Source of the DNA: Exiguobacterium sp. FSL W8-0210
Lineage (GTDB): Bacteria > Bacillota > Bacilli > Exiguobacteriales > Exiguobacteriaceae
Direction: 5' to 3'
Assembly: GCF_038006045.1 (NCBI RefSeq)
Contig: NZ_JBBOUK010000001.1
Location: forward strand, 1,715,001 to 1,779,000
DNA: 64,000 bases
In this document: piece by piece, positions 1-7,773 of the stretch
Layout: each line of letters opens with the position of its first letter
Numbering within the stretch: the stretch's first letter is position 1
Notes under the pieces: generated by a model
The model's database searches: none
Seen by the model: only the letters and a program-made list of their open reading frames with translations
Told to the model about the DNA's origin: nothing
Translations under genes and position numbers: made by a program

Positions 1-234
1 CATGATGCCTATAAGGGTATGTTTCCGAATTCAGCTGTTTCTAATCGTCTAATTCACAGTTTTTAGAAACTGTATATTTAGTATACGTCATGACGCGCTA
101 AATGGTTCACTTTCCCCATCATTTCCCATCATTCGATGTGCTACAGATTGGAAACCCGCTCTTGCTAGTCGTCCGGATCTTCTACTGCTACAATAAAAGA
201 TATTCCAATTGAACAGAATCGAGTTGAATCTTTC
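1..234. other. Leading intergenic region
   Basis: No supportable gene is visible. It contains a short inverted repeat, ACAGTTT-TTAG-AAACTGT, at about 56-73, and a -10-like TACAAT at about 189-194, upstream of the first gene, without a convincing -35 box. The TACAAT could belong to the promoter of the downstream oxidoreductase. The upstream gene lies outside the window. Confidence 0.4.
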
Positions 235-1353
235 ATGTACTCCCATATCATCATTGGCGCCGGAATTCTCGGTGCCTCGACTGCCTATCATTTATCGAAG
301 GCTGGTGAACGCGTCTTACTCGTCGATCGGAAGGAACCCGGTCGAGCCTCTCATGCGGCAGCCGGCATCATCTGTCCATGGATGACACAGCGGCGAAATA
401 AGGCATGGTACAAATTAGCGAATAACGGGGCTCATTTTTATAAGACATTGATTCCTGAACTGGAAGCACTCGGTGAGACGAGTACGGGTTATCAGCAAGT
501 TGGCACGATCGCCTTACACGAAACATCAAAAATCGAAAAGATGGAGACGATTGCGCAAAACCGTTTTCCGGAAGCGCCTGCCATCGAACGTATCGAACGA
601 CTGGACCAAGATCGTGTCAAAACGCTCTTTCCACTCGTCGAACAGATCGAGGATGCCTTATTCGTTTCCGGTGGTGCCCGCGTTGACGGACGTGCCTTGT
701 GTGCCTCATTGATTCGTGGTGCTGTCGAACACGGTGCGACCGTCCTAGAAGGAGATGCTACTCTTGTCGTAGACAAGGGAGTCGTCACTGGTATAACCAT
801 GGAAAATGAACAGTACTCGGCAGAACAGTTCATTTTAACGGCGGGTGTTTGGTTAAATGACCTACTCCGTCCACTTGAGCTTAAAATCGATTTGCATCCG
901 GAGAAGGGACAGATCCTGCAACTCGATTTGACGGATTCTACATCAACGACTTGGCCCGTCGTCATGGGACAACGCGGATTATATCTCGTCTCAATCCACG
1001 AAGGGAAACTGATCGTCGGTTCAACACACGAAAAACAGACCGACTACGACTTGAAACCAACCGTTAAGGGGATGTATGCCTTATTGAATCGGGCTTTACC
1101 TGTCTTACCGCGTCTCGAAGAAACAACGATTGATGAACTGCGTATCGGCTTACGCCCGTATACGAAAAACTCCCTGCCGGTGATCGGACCGCTTCAAAAT
1201 CATCCGAACGTGTTCCTAGCGAACGGACTTGGTGCATCTGGTTTGACGATCGGACCCTATCTCGGTAGCCAATTAGCGAAGCTTGCACGTCATCAAGCGC
1301 CTGATTTCGAATGGACGACTTATGAGCCGACCTATGTCTCTCTCGACTCCTGA
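235..1353 (+). CDS. FAD-dependent oxidoreductase, DAO (glycine/D-amino-acid oxidase) family
   Basis: This 372-aa protein begins with the FAD/Rossmann dinucleotide motif IIGAGILGAS (residues 6-15), followed by an acidic residue closing the second strand (LLVDR). It ends with the FAD-contacting segment LGASGLTIGPYLG near residue 335. Length and layout are those of the DAO family (ThiO, glycine oxidase, YurR-like enzymes), which oxidise amines or amino acids and usually reoxidise FAD with O2. The substrate cannot be read from the sequence. No thiamine genes are adjacent, so a ThiO role is not supported. The ATG at 235 has only a weak ribosome binding site, but the dinucleotide fold begins immediately after it. 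It probably shares a transcript with the next gene, 36 nt downstream. Confidence 0.85.
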   Translation: MYSHIIIGAGILGASTAYHLSKAGERVLLVDRKEPGRASHAAAGIICPWMTQRRNKAWYKLANNGAHFYKTLIPELEALGETSTGYQQVGTIALHETSKIEKMETIAQNRFPEAPAIERIERLDQDRVKTLFPLVEQIEDALFVSGGARVDGRALCASLIRGAVEHGATVLEGDATLVVDKGVVTGITMENEQYSAEQFILTAGVWLNDLLRPLELKIDLHPEKGQILQLDLTDSTSTTWPVVMGQRGLYLVSIHEGKLIVGSTHEKQTDYDLKPTVKGMYALLNRALPVLPRLEETTIDELRIGLRPYTKNSLPVIGPLQNHPNVFLANGLGASGLTIGPYLGSQLAKLARHQAPDFEWTTYEPTYVSLDS

Positions 1354-1389
1354 CCAACTCTATGCTTCACTTTGAAAGGAAGTACACCA

Positions 1390-1719
1390 TTGTCCATGAA
1401 ACCAATCGTTCCTCTTGAATTATTCGATGCTTTAGATATACGTGTTGGTACAATCCAGTCGCTTTCGGATCTTACCGATGGCTCAATTCAGCTTGAACTA
1501 CAATTCGACGGATTTACGCGTTTATTCTCACTCGACTGGGAATCACTGCGACCCGATGTCCATGAATTGCTTGGAAAACAAGCGATTGCCGTACTCAATA
1601 TACCTGGTCGTACGCCTGAAGAGTCCGGTCGGGTGCTTGAGATCGGTCGCTCGGAACAATGGATGCCGATTCTCGTCGTACCGGAACATCCGATTCCGGA
1701 AGGAGCACGTGTCGAATAA
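1390..1719 (+). CDS. Small tRNA-binding-domain (OB-fold, CsaA-like) protein
   Basis: About 109 aa. The segment FDALDIRVGTI near the N-terminus is the typical opening of the EMAP/Trbp111 tRNA-binding OB-fold. The same fold is found alone in CsaA and at the end of MetRS and PheRS-beta. CsaA-like proteins bind RNA or act as chaperones. Here only a single OB domain is present, as in CsaA (about 110 aa). The C-terminal half is less typical than in CsaA, so this is a divergent member. I chose the TTG at 1390 because AAAGGAAG lies 8-9 nt upstream. An ATG at 1396 is the alternative. It lies 36 nt after the oxidoreductase and ends in a hairpin terminator. Confidence 0.65.
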   Translation: MSMKPIVPLELFDALDIRVGTIQSLSDLTDGSIQLELQFDGFTRLFSLDWESLRPDVHELLGKQAIAVLNIPGRTPEESGRVLEIGRSEQWMPILVVPEHPIPEGARVE

Positions 1720-1733
1720 GGCATATCATTTAG

Positions 1734-1789
1734 AAAAACACTCCCTGTGTCGCTTCGTAATGGAAGCTTTCAAGTGGGAGTGTTTTTTG
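1734..1789. terminator. Bidirectional rho-independent terminator
   Basis: AAAAACACTCCC (1734-1745) pairs with GGGAGTGTTTTT (1776-1787), giving a 12-bp stem flanked by A and T tracts. A smaller inner hairpin (GCTTC/GAAGC) lies within the loop. It sits between the convergent OB-fold gene and egtD and can serve both. Confidence 0.8.
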
Positions 1790-1797
1790 ATGTGCCG

Positions 1798-2754
1798 TTA
1801 CATTTTTTCTAAATAATGCACGCTGAATCGTTCATCGTCATCGATCCAACAATTGACTGAATGAAAACCACTTTGACGGGCAAGTGTCTCAAACTCTTCT
1901 TTACTATACTTATAGGAGTTTTCCGTATGAATCGTTTCCCCTTGTTTGAATGGAACCGTCACATCTCCAACTTGCACGAGTTGATCGAGTTGACTCCGAA
2001 GATGCATTTCGATTCGTCCTTTTTCTTCATTATAAAAAGCATGATGTTCGAATCGTGTCACATCAAACGTTCCCTCGAGCATCTGATTCAAATGCGTCAA
2101 CATGTTCAAATTGAATGCTTCTGTGACACCGGCTGCATCATTATAAGCCCGTTCAAGCACATCAACAGACTTTTTCAGATCAACACCGATCAAGAATCCA
2201 TCGCCCGTTTCAAGAATTCGTGAGGAATGACGTAAGAAGCGCATCGCTTCCTCCGGTTCAAAGTTACCAATCGTCGATCCCGGGAAAAAGATGACTCGTT
2301 TTTGAGACTCCTCGACCGGTAAAGAAATCGTTTGTGAGTAATCCCCACAGACCGCTTTAATATGCAGCGCAGGATACCGTTCCGACAATTGGCGTGCAGA
2401 TTCCATTAGGAAGTCTTTTGAGATATCAATGGGCATATACGTATCGAGATGTGTAAATGTCTCCAGTAACATCTGGATTTTACGACTGCTGCCACTTCCA
2501 TATTCAATCAGTGTATGCACATCGCCGATACTTCGTGCAATCTCCGCTCGATGCTGCTCCAAGATGGCGAGTTCTGTCCGTGTCGGATAATATTCCGGTT
2601 GTTGCGTAATCTGTTCGAACAACTGGGATCCGATATGATCATAAAAATATTTTGCCGGTAAGACCTTTTGTTCTCGCATCAGACCTTCAATGACTTCTAA
2701 ACGCATGTTTTGTTGCGGCGTATATAAATCGTACCCAATGACTGTCTCTCGCAT
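1798..2754 (-). CDS. egtD: L-histidine N-alpha-methyltransferase (ergothioneine biosynthesis EgtD)
   Basis: 318 aa, the normal EgtD length. It carries the SAM-binding loop EYGSGSSRKI (about residues 84-93) and the signature FFPGSTIGNF (about 156-165) of the Methyltransf_33/EgtD family. EgtD trimethylates histidine to hercynine with three SAM, the first step of ergothioneine synthesis. It is the second gene of an egtB-egtD pair. The start ATG at 2754 shares one base with the egtB stop (TGATG, translational coupling), with AGGTGA 6 nt upstream. The in-frame GTG at 2757 sits too close to that site. OvoA-type ovothiol synthases instead fuse a methyltransferase to the sulfoxide synthase, so the split arrangement argues for ergothioneine. 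Confidence 0.9.
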   Translation of the reverse strand: MRETVIGYDLYTPQQNMRLEVIEGLMREQKVLPAKYFYDHIGSQLFEQITQQPEYYPTRTELAILEQHRAEIARSIGDVHTLIEYGSGSSRKIQMLLETFTHLDTYMPIDISKDFLMESARQLSERYPALHIKAVCGDYSQTISLPVEESQKRVIFFPGSTIGNFEPEEAMRFLRHSSRILETGDGFLIGVDLKKSVDVLERAYNDAAGVTEAFNLNMLTHLNQMLEGTFDVTRFEHHAFYNEEKGRIEMHLRSQLDQLVQVGDVTVPFKQGETIHTENSYKYSKEEFETLARQSGFHSVNCWIDDDERFSVHYLEKM

Positions 2755-4034
2755 CACATGTCACCTGCCAATCGGAAGCCGCCAAATAACCAACGTTTAT
2801 CAGGCGGGAAGAAGTTGCGGTATGTCTCGCGAATGTGATCGTCAGGCGTCACGCACGCTCCTCCACGCAGTACCATTTGATTACACATGAACTTCGCATT
2901 GTATTCCCCGAGCGCTCCTTCGAGCGGTTTACTGCCTGGATATGAACTATAAGCGCTCGACGTCCACTCCCAGACGTTTCCGAACATGCTCGCAAGCGTT
3001 GTCTCTGACTCTTCGACGGCTACCGGATGGAAGGTTCCGCTTCCCATCATATTACGCTTCGTGACAGAATCGACTTGGCGAGAAGCCCATTCCCATTCCG
3101 CTTCTGTCGGCAAGCGTTTCCCTATAAAGCGACTATAAGCGTCCGCCTCATAAAAACTGACATGACAGACCGGTTCATCGAGACGAAGTGGTTCGACACC
3201 GTTCATCGTAAAGATCGCCCATTCTCCCGCGTCATCTTTCATCCAATATAACGGGGCTTTCCAGCCTTCTTTTTGAACCGTTGCGTACCCATCCGATAGC
3301 CAGTACTCTGATTTTTGATAGCCCCCTGCTTCAATGAACGCCAAATACTCCCCGTTCGTGACAGGACGCGTCGCTAATTCAAACGGATGTAACCACGTTT
3401 TATGACGTGGACTCTCGTTGTCAAACGCAAAACCGTCTCCTGTATGACCGATCTCGACGAGTCCTTCCTCGAATTGGATAAACGATGTTTCCTTGACTGC
3501 ATTTTCAGGCACATCTGTTGTCAACGACTTTGACTGATAAGCAGGTAACAGTGGATTCGTGAAAAAGTTATACTTCACGTCCATCAAGATCAATTCCTGG
3601 TGTTGTTGCTCGTGTTGCAGTCCCATCTCGACTAACGCTTCGATTTTCCGTTGGTCTTCTGGAGTCCGTTCTTCTTTCAAGAACTCGACCATTTGTCCAT
3701 CGACATATGCTCGGTAAGCAATGATGTCTTCGACGGTCGGACGTGACAACATCCCTCGTTGTTGACGAGGCTGGTAAGGACCGATTGAATTATAGTAAGA
3801 ATTGAATAGATAATTGTACTTCGGATGGAAGACTTGATAGCCTTCACTATATTCCTGTAGTATCATCCTTTCAAAAAACCAGGTCGTATGGGCGACATGC
3901 CATTTCGGCGGACTCACGTCCGAACTCGCTTGAATGATGAAGTCTTCTGCTTCGAGTGGTTCAATCAAGGCAATTGTTTGGTTACGAACAGTGGCAAATT
4001 TTTCGATTAAGTACGATGTCGTTTCAAATAGCAT
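2754..4034 (-). CDS. egtB: Ergothioneine biosynthesis protein EgtB (hercynylcysteine sulfoxide synthase family)
   Basis: 426 aa. The N-terminal DinB_2 four-helix part supplies likely non-haem iron ligands: His in AHTTW (about residue 49) and the HEQQHQE pair (about 141 and 145). The C-terminal half is an FGE/sulfatase-modifying domain ending RWLFGGFRLA. EgtB couples hercynine to a thiol (gamma-glutamylcysteine or cysteine) with O2. No egtA, egtC or egtE lies nearby, so the thiol donor and C-S lyase are unknown. SenA of the selenoneine pathway is a homologue, but no SenB or SelD-like gene is adjacent. The ATG at 4034 has GGGAG 8 nt upstream. The GTG at 4043 overlaps that Shine-Dalgarno and is rejected. 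Confidence 0.88.
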   Translation of the reverse strand: MLFETTSYLIEKFATVRNQTIALIEPLEAEDFIIQASSDVSPPKWHVAHTTWFFERMILQEYSEGYQVFHPKYNYLFNSYYNSIGPYQPRQQRGMLSRPTVEDIIAYRAYVDGQMVEFLKEERTPEDQRKIEALVEMGLQHEQQHQELILMDVKYNFFTNPLLPAYQSKSLTTDVPENAVKETSFIQFEEGLVEIGHTGDGFAFDNESPRHKTWLHPFELATRPVTNGEYLAFIEAGGYQKSEYWLSDGYATVQKEGWKAPLYWMKDDAGEWAIFTMNGVEPLRLDEPVCHVSFYEADAYSRFIGKRLPTEAEWEWASRQVDSVTKRNMMGSGTFHPVAVEESETTLASMFGNVWEWTSSAYSSYPGSKPLEGALGEYNAKFMCNQMVLRGGACVTPDDHIRETYRNFFPPDKRWLFGGFRLAGDM

Positions 4035-4119
4035 GTCAATCACTCCCTATCCAAAATATTCCGAATCTTTTGGTCCATTTGATGTATACCCCTCCAATGG
4101 AAGAGTTATGCTAAAGAAA

Positions 4120-4150
4120 CAAAAAAAGTCCGCTCCGTTAAGAGCGAACT
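4120..4150 (-). terminator. Terminator of guaC
   Basis: On the minus strand AGTTCGCTC-TTAACG-GAGCGGACT forms a 9-bp stem (one G-T pair) followed by seven T residues. It starts a few bases past the guaC stop. Confidence 0.85.
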
Positions 4151-4157
4151 GATCACT

Positions 4158-5141
4158 TTAATATACTTTATCACCGTTGAAGATCGAGTTCTTGACGACG
4201 ACGTAGTCGACCGTCCGAATCGCCTGCAATTTATTTCCACCAGCATACGAAATTGCCGATTGTAAATCTTGCTCCATCTCGATCAACGTATCCGCTAGAC
4301 TTCCTTTGTGCTCGACGAACATCTTCTTTCCTTCAACGTTTTTGCGTTCCCCTTTTTGGAACTCAGAAGCAGAACCGAAGTATTCCTTGACGAGCACCCC
4401 ATCTACTTCATGCGTCTCACCAGGCGATTCCTCGTGCCCTGCGAAGAGTGAACCGATCATGACCATCGACGCACCGAACCGGACTGACTTCGCGATATCG
4501 CCATGCGTCCGAATCCCGCCATCCGCGATGATCGGTTTACTTGCTGCTTTTGCACACCAACGAAGTGCCGCGAGTTGCCAACCACCTGTACCGAATCCTG
4601 TCTTAATCTTCGTAATACACACTTTACCTGGTCCGATCCCGACTTTTGTTGCGTCGGCTCCCGCATTCTCAAGTTCGCGCACCGCTTCTGGCGTACCGAC
4701 GTTACCCGCGATGACGAAACTTGCTGGTAGAAGCGACTTGATGTGACGAATCATCTGAATGACGGCTTCCGAATGACCGTGTGCGATATCAATCGTGATG
4801 TATTCAGGAGTCAGCCCTTCTGCTGCGAGCTGTTCAATCAGCTGATATTCCTCTTCCTTGACACCGACGCTAATTGAAGCGAACAGTTGGCGTTCTTGCA
4901 TCATACGAACGAATGCCAAACGACGAGCCGGTTCGAATCGATGCATGATATAAAAATAATCGCCTTCCGCTAAGAACAAAGCAATCGATTCATCAATGAT
5001 CGTTTGCATGTTTGCCGGTACGACTGGAAGCTTGAAACGTCTACCACCGAACTCGACTGACGTATCACATTCCGAACGACTACCAACGATTGATTTTGCT
5101 GGAATTAATTGAATATCTTCATAATCGAATACTACATCCAT
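4158..5141 (-). CDS. guaC: GMP reductase
   Basis: 327 aa, the size of Bacillus GuaC. It is a TIM-barrel IMPDH/GMPR-family enzyme without CBS domains. The catalytic loop [11 protein letters not shown] places the nucleophilic Cys at residue 175. The phosphate-binding segments [14 protein letters not shown] and [15 protein letters not shown] are present. It deaminates GMP to IMP using NADPH in purine salvage. The ATG at 5141 was chosen because AGAGGTG lies 6 nt upstream; the longer reading would start with a GTG inside that site. It is a single-gene unit, with a near-consensus promoter upstream and its own terminator. Confidence 0.93.
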   Translation of the reverse strand: MDVVFDYEDIQLIPAKSIVGSRSECDTSVEFGGRRFKLPVVPANMQTIIDESIALFLAEGDYFYIMHRFEPARRLAFVRMMQERQLFASISVGVKEEEYQLIEQLAAEGLTPEYITIDIAHGHSEAVIQMIRHIKSLLPASFVIAGNVGTPEAVRELENAGADATKVGIGPGKVCITKIKTGFGTGGWQLAALRWCAKAASKPIIADGGIRTHGDIAKSVRFGASMVMIGSLFAGHEESPGETHEVDGVLVKEYFGSASEFQKGERKNVEGKKMFVEHKGSLADTLIEMEQDLQSAISYAGGNKLQAIRTVDYVVVKNSIFNGDKVY

Positions 5142-5204
5142 GAATAACACCTCTAATTACGAATATTTTTTAATATATTGGCGATAATCATTCGCCCCTT
5201 GACT

Positions 5205-5233
5205 ACTATAACGAACTGTCATCATAGTGTCAA
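5205..5233 (-). promoter_or_regulatory. Sigma-A promoter of guaC
   Basis: On the minus strand the -35 box TTGACA (5233-5228) and -10 box TATAGT (5210-5205) are separated by exactly 17 bp. This gives a leader of about 55 nt before guaC. Confidence 0.75.
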
Positions 5234-5301
5234 AGAAATTTTCGCGTTTTTAAGGTTTTTCAAGAACTTTATTCCGTTATCAGCAATTTAATGTTCGGTT
5301 T

Positions 5302-5808
5302 TTACCGATTTTGTTGTTGTAAATCTGTCAACCAGTGCTCTTCCCAGTCAAAATAGCTCGTTGCTTCGGATGCTTCAAACACGTGATCAGGATAAGTCAG
5401 TGCTAAAGGAGGACGATCCTGTTTCGGAAAATACGCCAGTTGCTTTGATTCGCCATCGATGGCTTCGAGCGTTCCGCCGACTACCTTACACTCGAATACC
5501 GTCGCTACATATTCAACTTCGTTTCCATCTGGGTACGTCAAACGGAACGACTCTCCACCGAAGGTCGCAATCAGACGGACCGGTCGGACGAATAGACCTG
5601 TCTCTTCATAGACTTCGCGAATGACTGCCTGTGCCGGTGATTCCCCCAGTTCGATTGCTCCAGCAGGCAAACTCCAAAACGGACCTCCTGGATCCTGAAA
5701 GAGGATGTGACCTGCTTCGTTTCGAATGATCGCTGCGACGCATGGTATAAAAAGACGCTGCGTTCCGACAAGTTGGCGCAGATTGGCATAATAATTAGAG
5801 ATTGGCAT
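5302..5808 (-). CDS. Nudix hydrolase
   Basis: 168 aa. The Nudix box is complete: Gly50, Glu56, Arg64-Glu65, Glu68-Glu69 and Gly71 are in the GX5EX7REUXEEXGU spacing. This motif binds Mg2+ and cleaves nucleoside diphosphate-X compounds. The substrate is not deducible; the domain architecture is that of the short housekeeping or ADP-ribose type. The start overlaps the end of the upstream acetyltransferase gene by 14 nt. It has its own AAAGGAG seven bases before the ATG, so the two genes form one operon. Confidence 0.88.
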   Translation of the reverse strand: MPISNYYANLRQLVGTQRLFIPCVAAIIRNEAGHILFQDPGGPFWSLPAGAIELGESPAQAVIREVYEETGLFVRPVRLIATFGGESFRLTYPDGNEVEYVATVFECKVVGGTLEAIDGESKQLAYFPKQDRPPLALTYPDHVFEASEATSYFDWEEHWLTDLQQQNR

Positions 5809-6352
5809 GACGTGACTCCTTTCGGTCTTCTTTTAATAGGGCAAACAAAACAAAGTCTTCCCAGGCATCGTTGATGAAGAGATTTTGTTTCGCGATTCCT
5901 TCTTTACGAAATCCGACTTTTTCAAGGACACGGATCGAGCCGATATTCTCTGGCATGACTTCAGCTCGGATCCGGTGGAACTGGTGGACATCAAATAAAT
6001 GATCCACGAACAATCCGACCGCTTGTGCCATATATCCTCGTCCTGAAAAGGCGGCATCCAACTGGTAGCCAATCATGCACGTCTCCGCTGGTCCACGTTG
6101 AATGAACATCGCCGAAACATCCCCAATCAACTGGTCCGTCTCGGATAAAAAAACACCATACGCATAATACGCATCTTGACGCATTAACTCTTGATGACGA
6201 TGAATCCGTTCTCGTTGCCCTTCTATCGTGTATTGTTCAGGTGACGGCTTGATAGGCATCCAGTATTCAAAGTGATCACGGTTTCTCAAATTCACATCAA
6301 GGATCGCCGCTGCATCCTCCAAGATGTACGGGCGAATGTATACAGGAAACAT
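5795..6352 (-). CDS. GNAT-family N-acetyltransferase (RimJ/RimL-like)
   Basis: 185 aa. The acetyl-CoA binding loop is recognisable in GYQLDAAFSGRGYMAQAV (consensus Q/RxxGxG/A). It is followed by RIRAEVMPENIGSIRVLEKVGF, a hallmark of the RimJ/RimL group that acetylates N-terminal residues or small substrates; the acceptor here is unknown. The ATG at 6352 has GGAGG eight bases upstream, better than the in-frame ATGs further upstream. It forms the first gene of a two-gene operon with the Nudix hydrolase. Confidence 0.85.
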   Translation of the reverse strand: MFPVYIRPYILEDAAAILDVNLRNRDHFEYWMPIKPSPEQYTIEGQRERIHRHQELMRQDAYYAYGVFLSETDQLIGDVSAMFIQRGPAETCMIGYQLDAAFSGRGYMAQAVGLFVDHLFDVHQFHRIRAEVMPENIGSIRVLEKVGFRKEGIAKQNLFINDAWEDFVLFALLKEDRKESRHANL

Positions 6353-6496
6353 ATAACGTCCCTCCATTTCCATTATTATCTTTAGTTCAAGAAGTTTAGG
6401 TGTTTCATAATTTATATAGCGGGAATCTACATAATAGTTTTATTACATTACAGTGACAGCATACTATAGAGAAAACTGTCGAAGAAGGAGTGACCT

Positions 6497-6757
6497 ATGT
6501 ATTCAGACATTGATTTGCTCAATCAAATCAAACAACGCGATTCCGTCGCGTTAGAACGATTATACGATCGTTACGAAAAAACACTCTTTCTTCTATTCCG
6601 TCGCACACAAGTCGAGGATGCACTCATTCATGCCGCGATGACGCAATTGTTTCGTACCGTTTGGGAACAACCGACACGTTATCCGAACTTCCAAGGATTC
6701 ATTTTGCATACATTACGACAACTCAGTAGTAAAAGAGAACATATTCCGATTTGTTGA
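6497..6757 (+). CDS. Mini-protein resembling sigma-70 region 2 (ECF-like), no region 4
   Basis: 86 aa with a strong AAGGAG ribosome binding site. The sequence DIDLLNQIKQRDSVALERLYDRYEK..., then LFRTVWEQPTRYPNFQGFI and a final LRQLSSKR, follows the pattern of region 2 of ECF sigma factors (LLxxIxxGDxxALExLYDRY...VFxxVW). The usual linker and promoter-recognising region 4 (about 80 further residues) are missing, because a stop follows directly. It may be a sigma remnant, a core-RNA-polymerase binder or a sigma antagonist. Family membership is inferred by eye only. It is monocistronic and ends in a hairpin with a T run. Confidence 0.6.
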   Translation: MYSDIDLLNQIKQRDSVALERLYDRYEKTLFLLFRRTQVEDALIHAAMTQLFRTVWEQPTRYPNFQGFILHTLRQLSSKREHIPIC

Positions 6758-6822
6758 AAGAATCAGTTATACTCTTTCGACACAAGTAGAATGAACCCTT
6801 TAATTGCATGCTTTATTCAGAG

Positions 6823-6849
6823 AAGAACAGTTTCGTTTGTTCTTTTTTT
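6823..6849 (+). terminator. Terminator after the sigma-region-2-like gene
   Basis: AAGAACA (6823-6829) and TGTTCTT (6839-6845) form a short stem, followed by a T-rich run. Confidence 0.55.
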
Positions 6850-6881
6850 GTTTTGTCCTTTCTTTTTCGATTCAGGCATGC

Positions 6882-7000
6882 TATATTATTAAGTAATTAT
6901 TGTTGTTCGGTGGAGATACGAAGTGTTTCACTTTATATTCGATGAAATTGATCACGGTAGTAATAATCAGTGTGCCAGTCACACGCAGGAGGCAATACAC
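6882..7000 (+). promoter_or_regulatory. Cold-shock gene leader (-10 box and long 5' UTR)
   Basis: A -10-like TATATT at 6882-6887 is followed by about 110 nt of untranslated leader before csp, typical of cold-shock mRNAs. A small hairpin, GTGTG-CCAGT-CACAC, sits just upstream of the AGGAGG ribosome binding site. I see no good -35 box. A structure-based temperature response is an inference from the family. Confidence 0.4.
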
Positions 7001-7201
7001 ATGGAACAAGGTAAAGTAAAATGGTTTAACGCAGAAAAAGGATTCGGCTTCATCGAGCGCGAAAGCGGAGACGACGTATTCGTACACTTCTCAGCAATCC
7101 AATCTGAAGGTTTCAAATCACTTGACGAAGGTCAAGAGGTTTCTTTCGAAGTTGAAGAAGGTCAACGTGGACCACAAGCAACTAACGTTGTAAAACTTTA
7201 A
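7001..7201 (+). CDS. csp: Cold shock protein (CspA/CspB family)
   Basis: 66 aa, exactly family size, a single OB-fold cold-shock domain. The RNP1 motif KGFGFIE and RNP2 motif VFVHF, which bind single-stranded RNA/DNA, are both intact. It acts as an RNA chaperone in the cytoplasm. The ATG at 7001 has AGGAGG nine or so bases upstream; the longer in-frame extension to 6923 lies in the leader. It is monocistronic with a strong terminator directly after the stop. Confidence 0.95.
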   Translation: MEQGKVKWFNAEKGFGFIERESGDDVFVHFSAIQSEGFKSLDEGQEVSFEVEEGQRGPQATNVVKL

Positions 7202-7209
7202 TTTCTTTT

Positions 7210-7238
7210 AGACCCTGCTCACGCAGGGTCTTTTTTTG
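7210..7238 (+). terminator. Terminator of csp
   Basis: AGACCCTGC-TCAC-GCAGGGTCT is a perfect 9-bp stem with a tetraloop, followed by T residues. Confidence 0.92.
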
Positions 7239-7283
7239 TTTATATATGCTACACTAGCGATTCAGGAAGAAAGGAGATGTAAC

Positions 7284-7649
7284 ATGACACTCGAACAAAC
7301 GATGCAACACCTTCAAGATGCTATGCTAAAAGGAGATTTATCACAAGTCTCGCATCTATTATCTCCCGAATTTACGTTCATCGATGCATTAGGGCGGTCA
7401 TTTGATGCCGAGACCTACCTCGATCATTACGTGGATCCTGCAAACATCCGCTGGTTATCCCGGACCGATGATTTTTCATACATTGATCATTTCGAAGATA
7501 CGGCAATCCAGTATAGTTTGACAGAAGACCGATTTGAATACGGGACAACTCAATACGTTGGTCGTTTCCGGATCGTATCCATCTATCGTGCTACGTCAGA
7601 TGGTTGGAAATGGCACTTTGGTCAATTGACATCTCTTGATCCGTCGTAA
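7284..7649 (+). CDS. SnoaL/DUF4440-like (NTF2-fold) protein
   Basis: 121 aa with AAAGGAG before the ATG at 7284. The layout TLEQTMQHLQDAMLKGDLSQVSHLLS, then FTFIDALGRSF, and a closing YRATSDGWKWHFGQLTSL is the NTF2-like pattern of DUF4440/SnoaL proteins: helix pair, curved sheet, and a final strand with a conserved Trp-containing WKWHFGQ. These proteins form dimers with a small-molecule pocket. Some are isomerases and many have no known role; no catalytic residues can be assigned. It is a single gene between the csp terminator and the serC promoter. Confidence 0.65.
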   Translation: MTLEQTMQHLQDAMLKGDLSQVSHLLSPEFTFIDALGRSFDAETYLDHYVDPANIRWLSRTDDFSYIDHFEDTAIQYSLTEDRFEYGTTQYVGRFRIVSIYRATSDGWKWHFGQLTSLDPS

Positions 7650-7700
7650 CGGATTCAAGGGATGTTTTTGTTTTCATTTTCCATTCATCGTCAGTTGGAA

Positions 7701-7729
7701 TTGCTTCTCATTTTTCATTCCGTTACACT
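7701..7729 (+). promoter_or_regulatory. Probable sigma-A promoter of the ser operon
   Basis: TTGCTT (7701-7706) and TACACT (7724-7729) are spaced by 17 bp, about 45 nt upstream of the serC start. No T-box or riboswitch structure is visible in the short leader. Confidence 0.5.
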
Positions 7730-7773
7730 TGAGTGGTACATATTTTCTGAAAATTCAAGAAGGAGTGTTCCTC

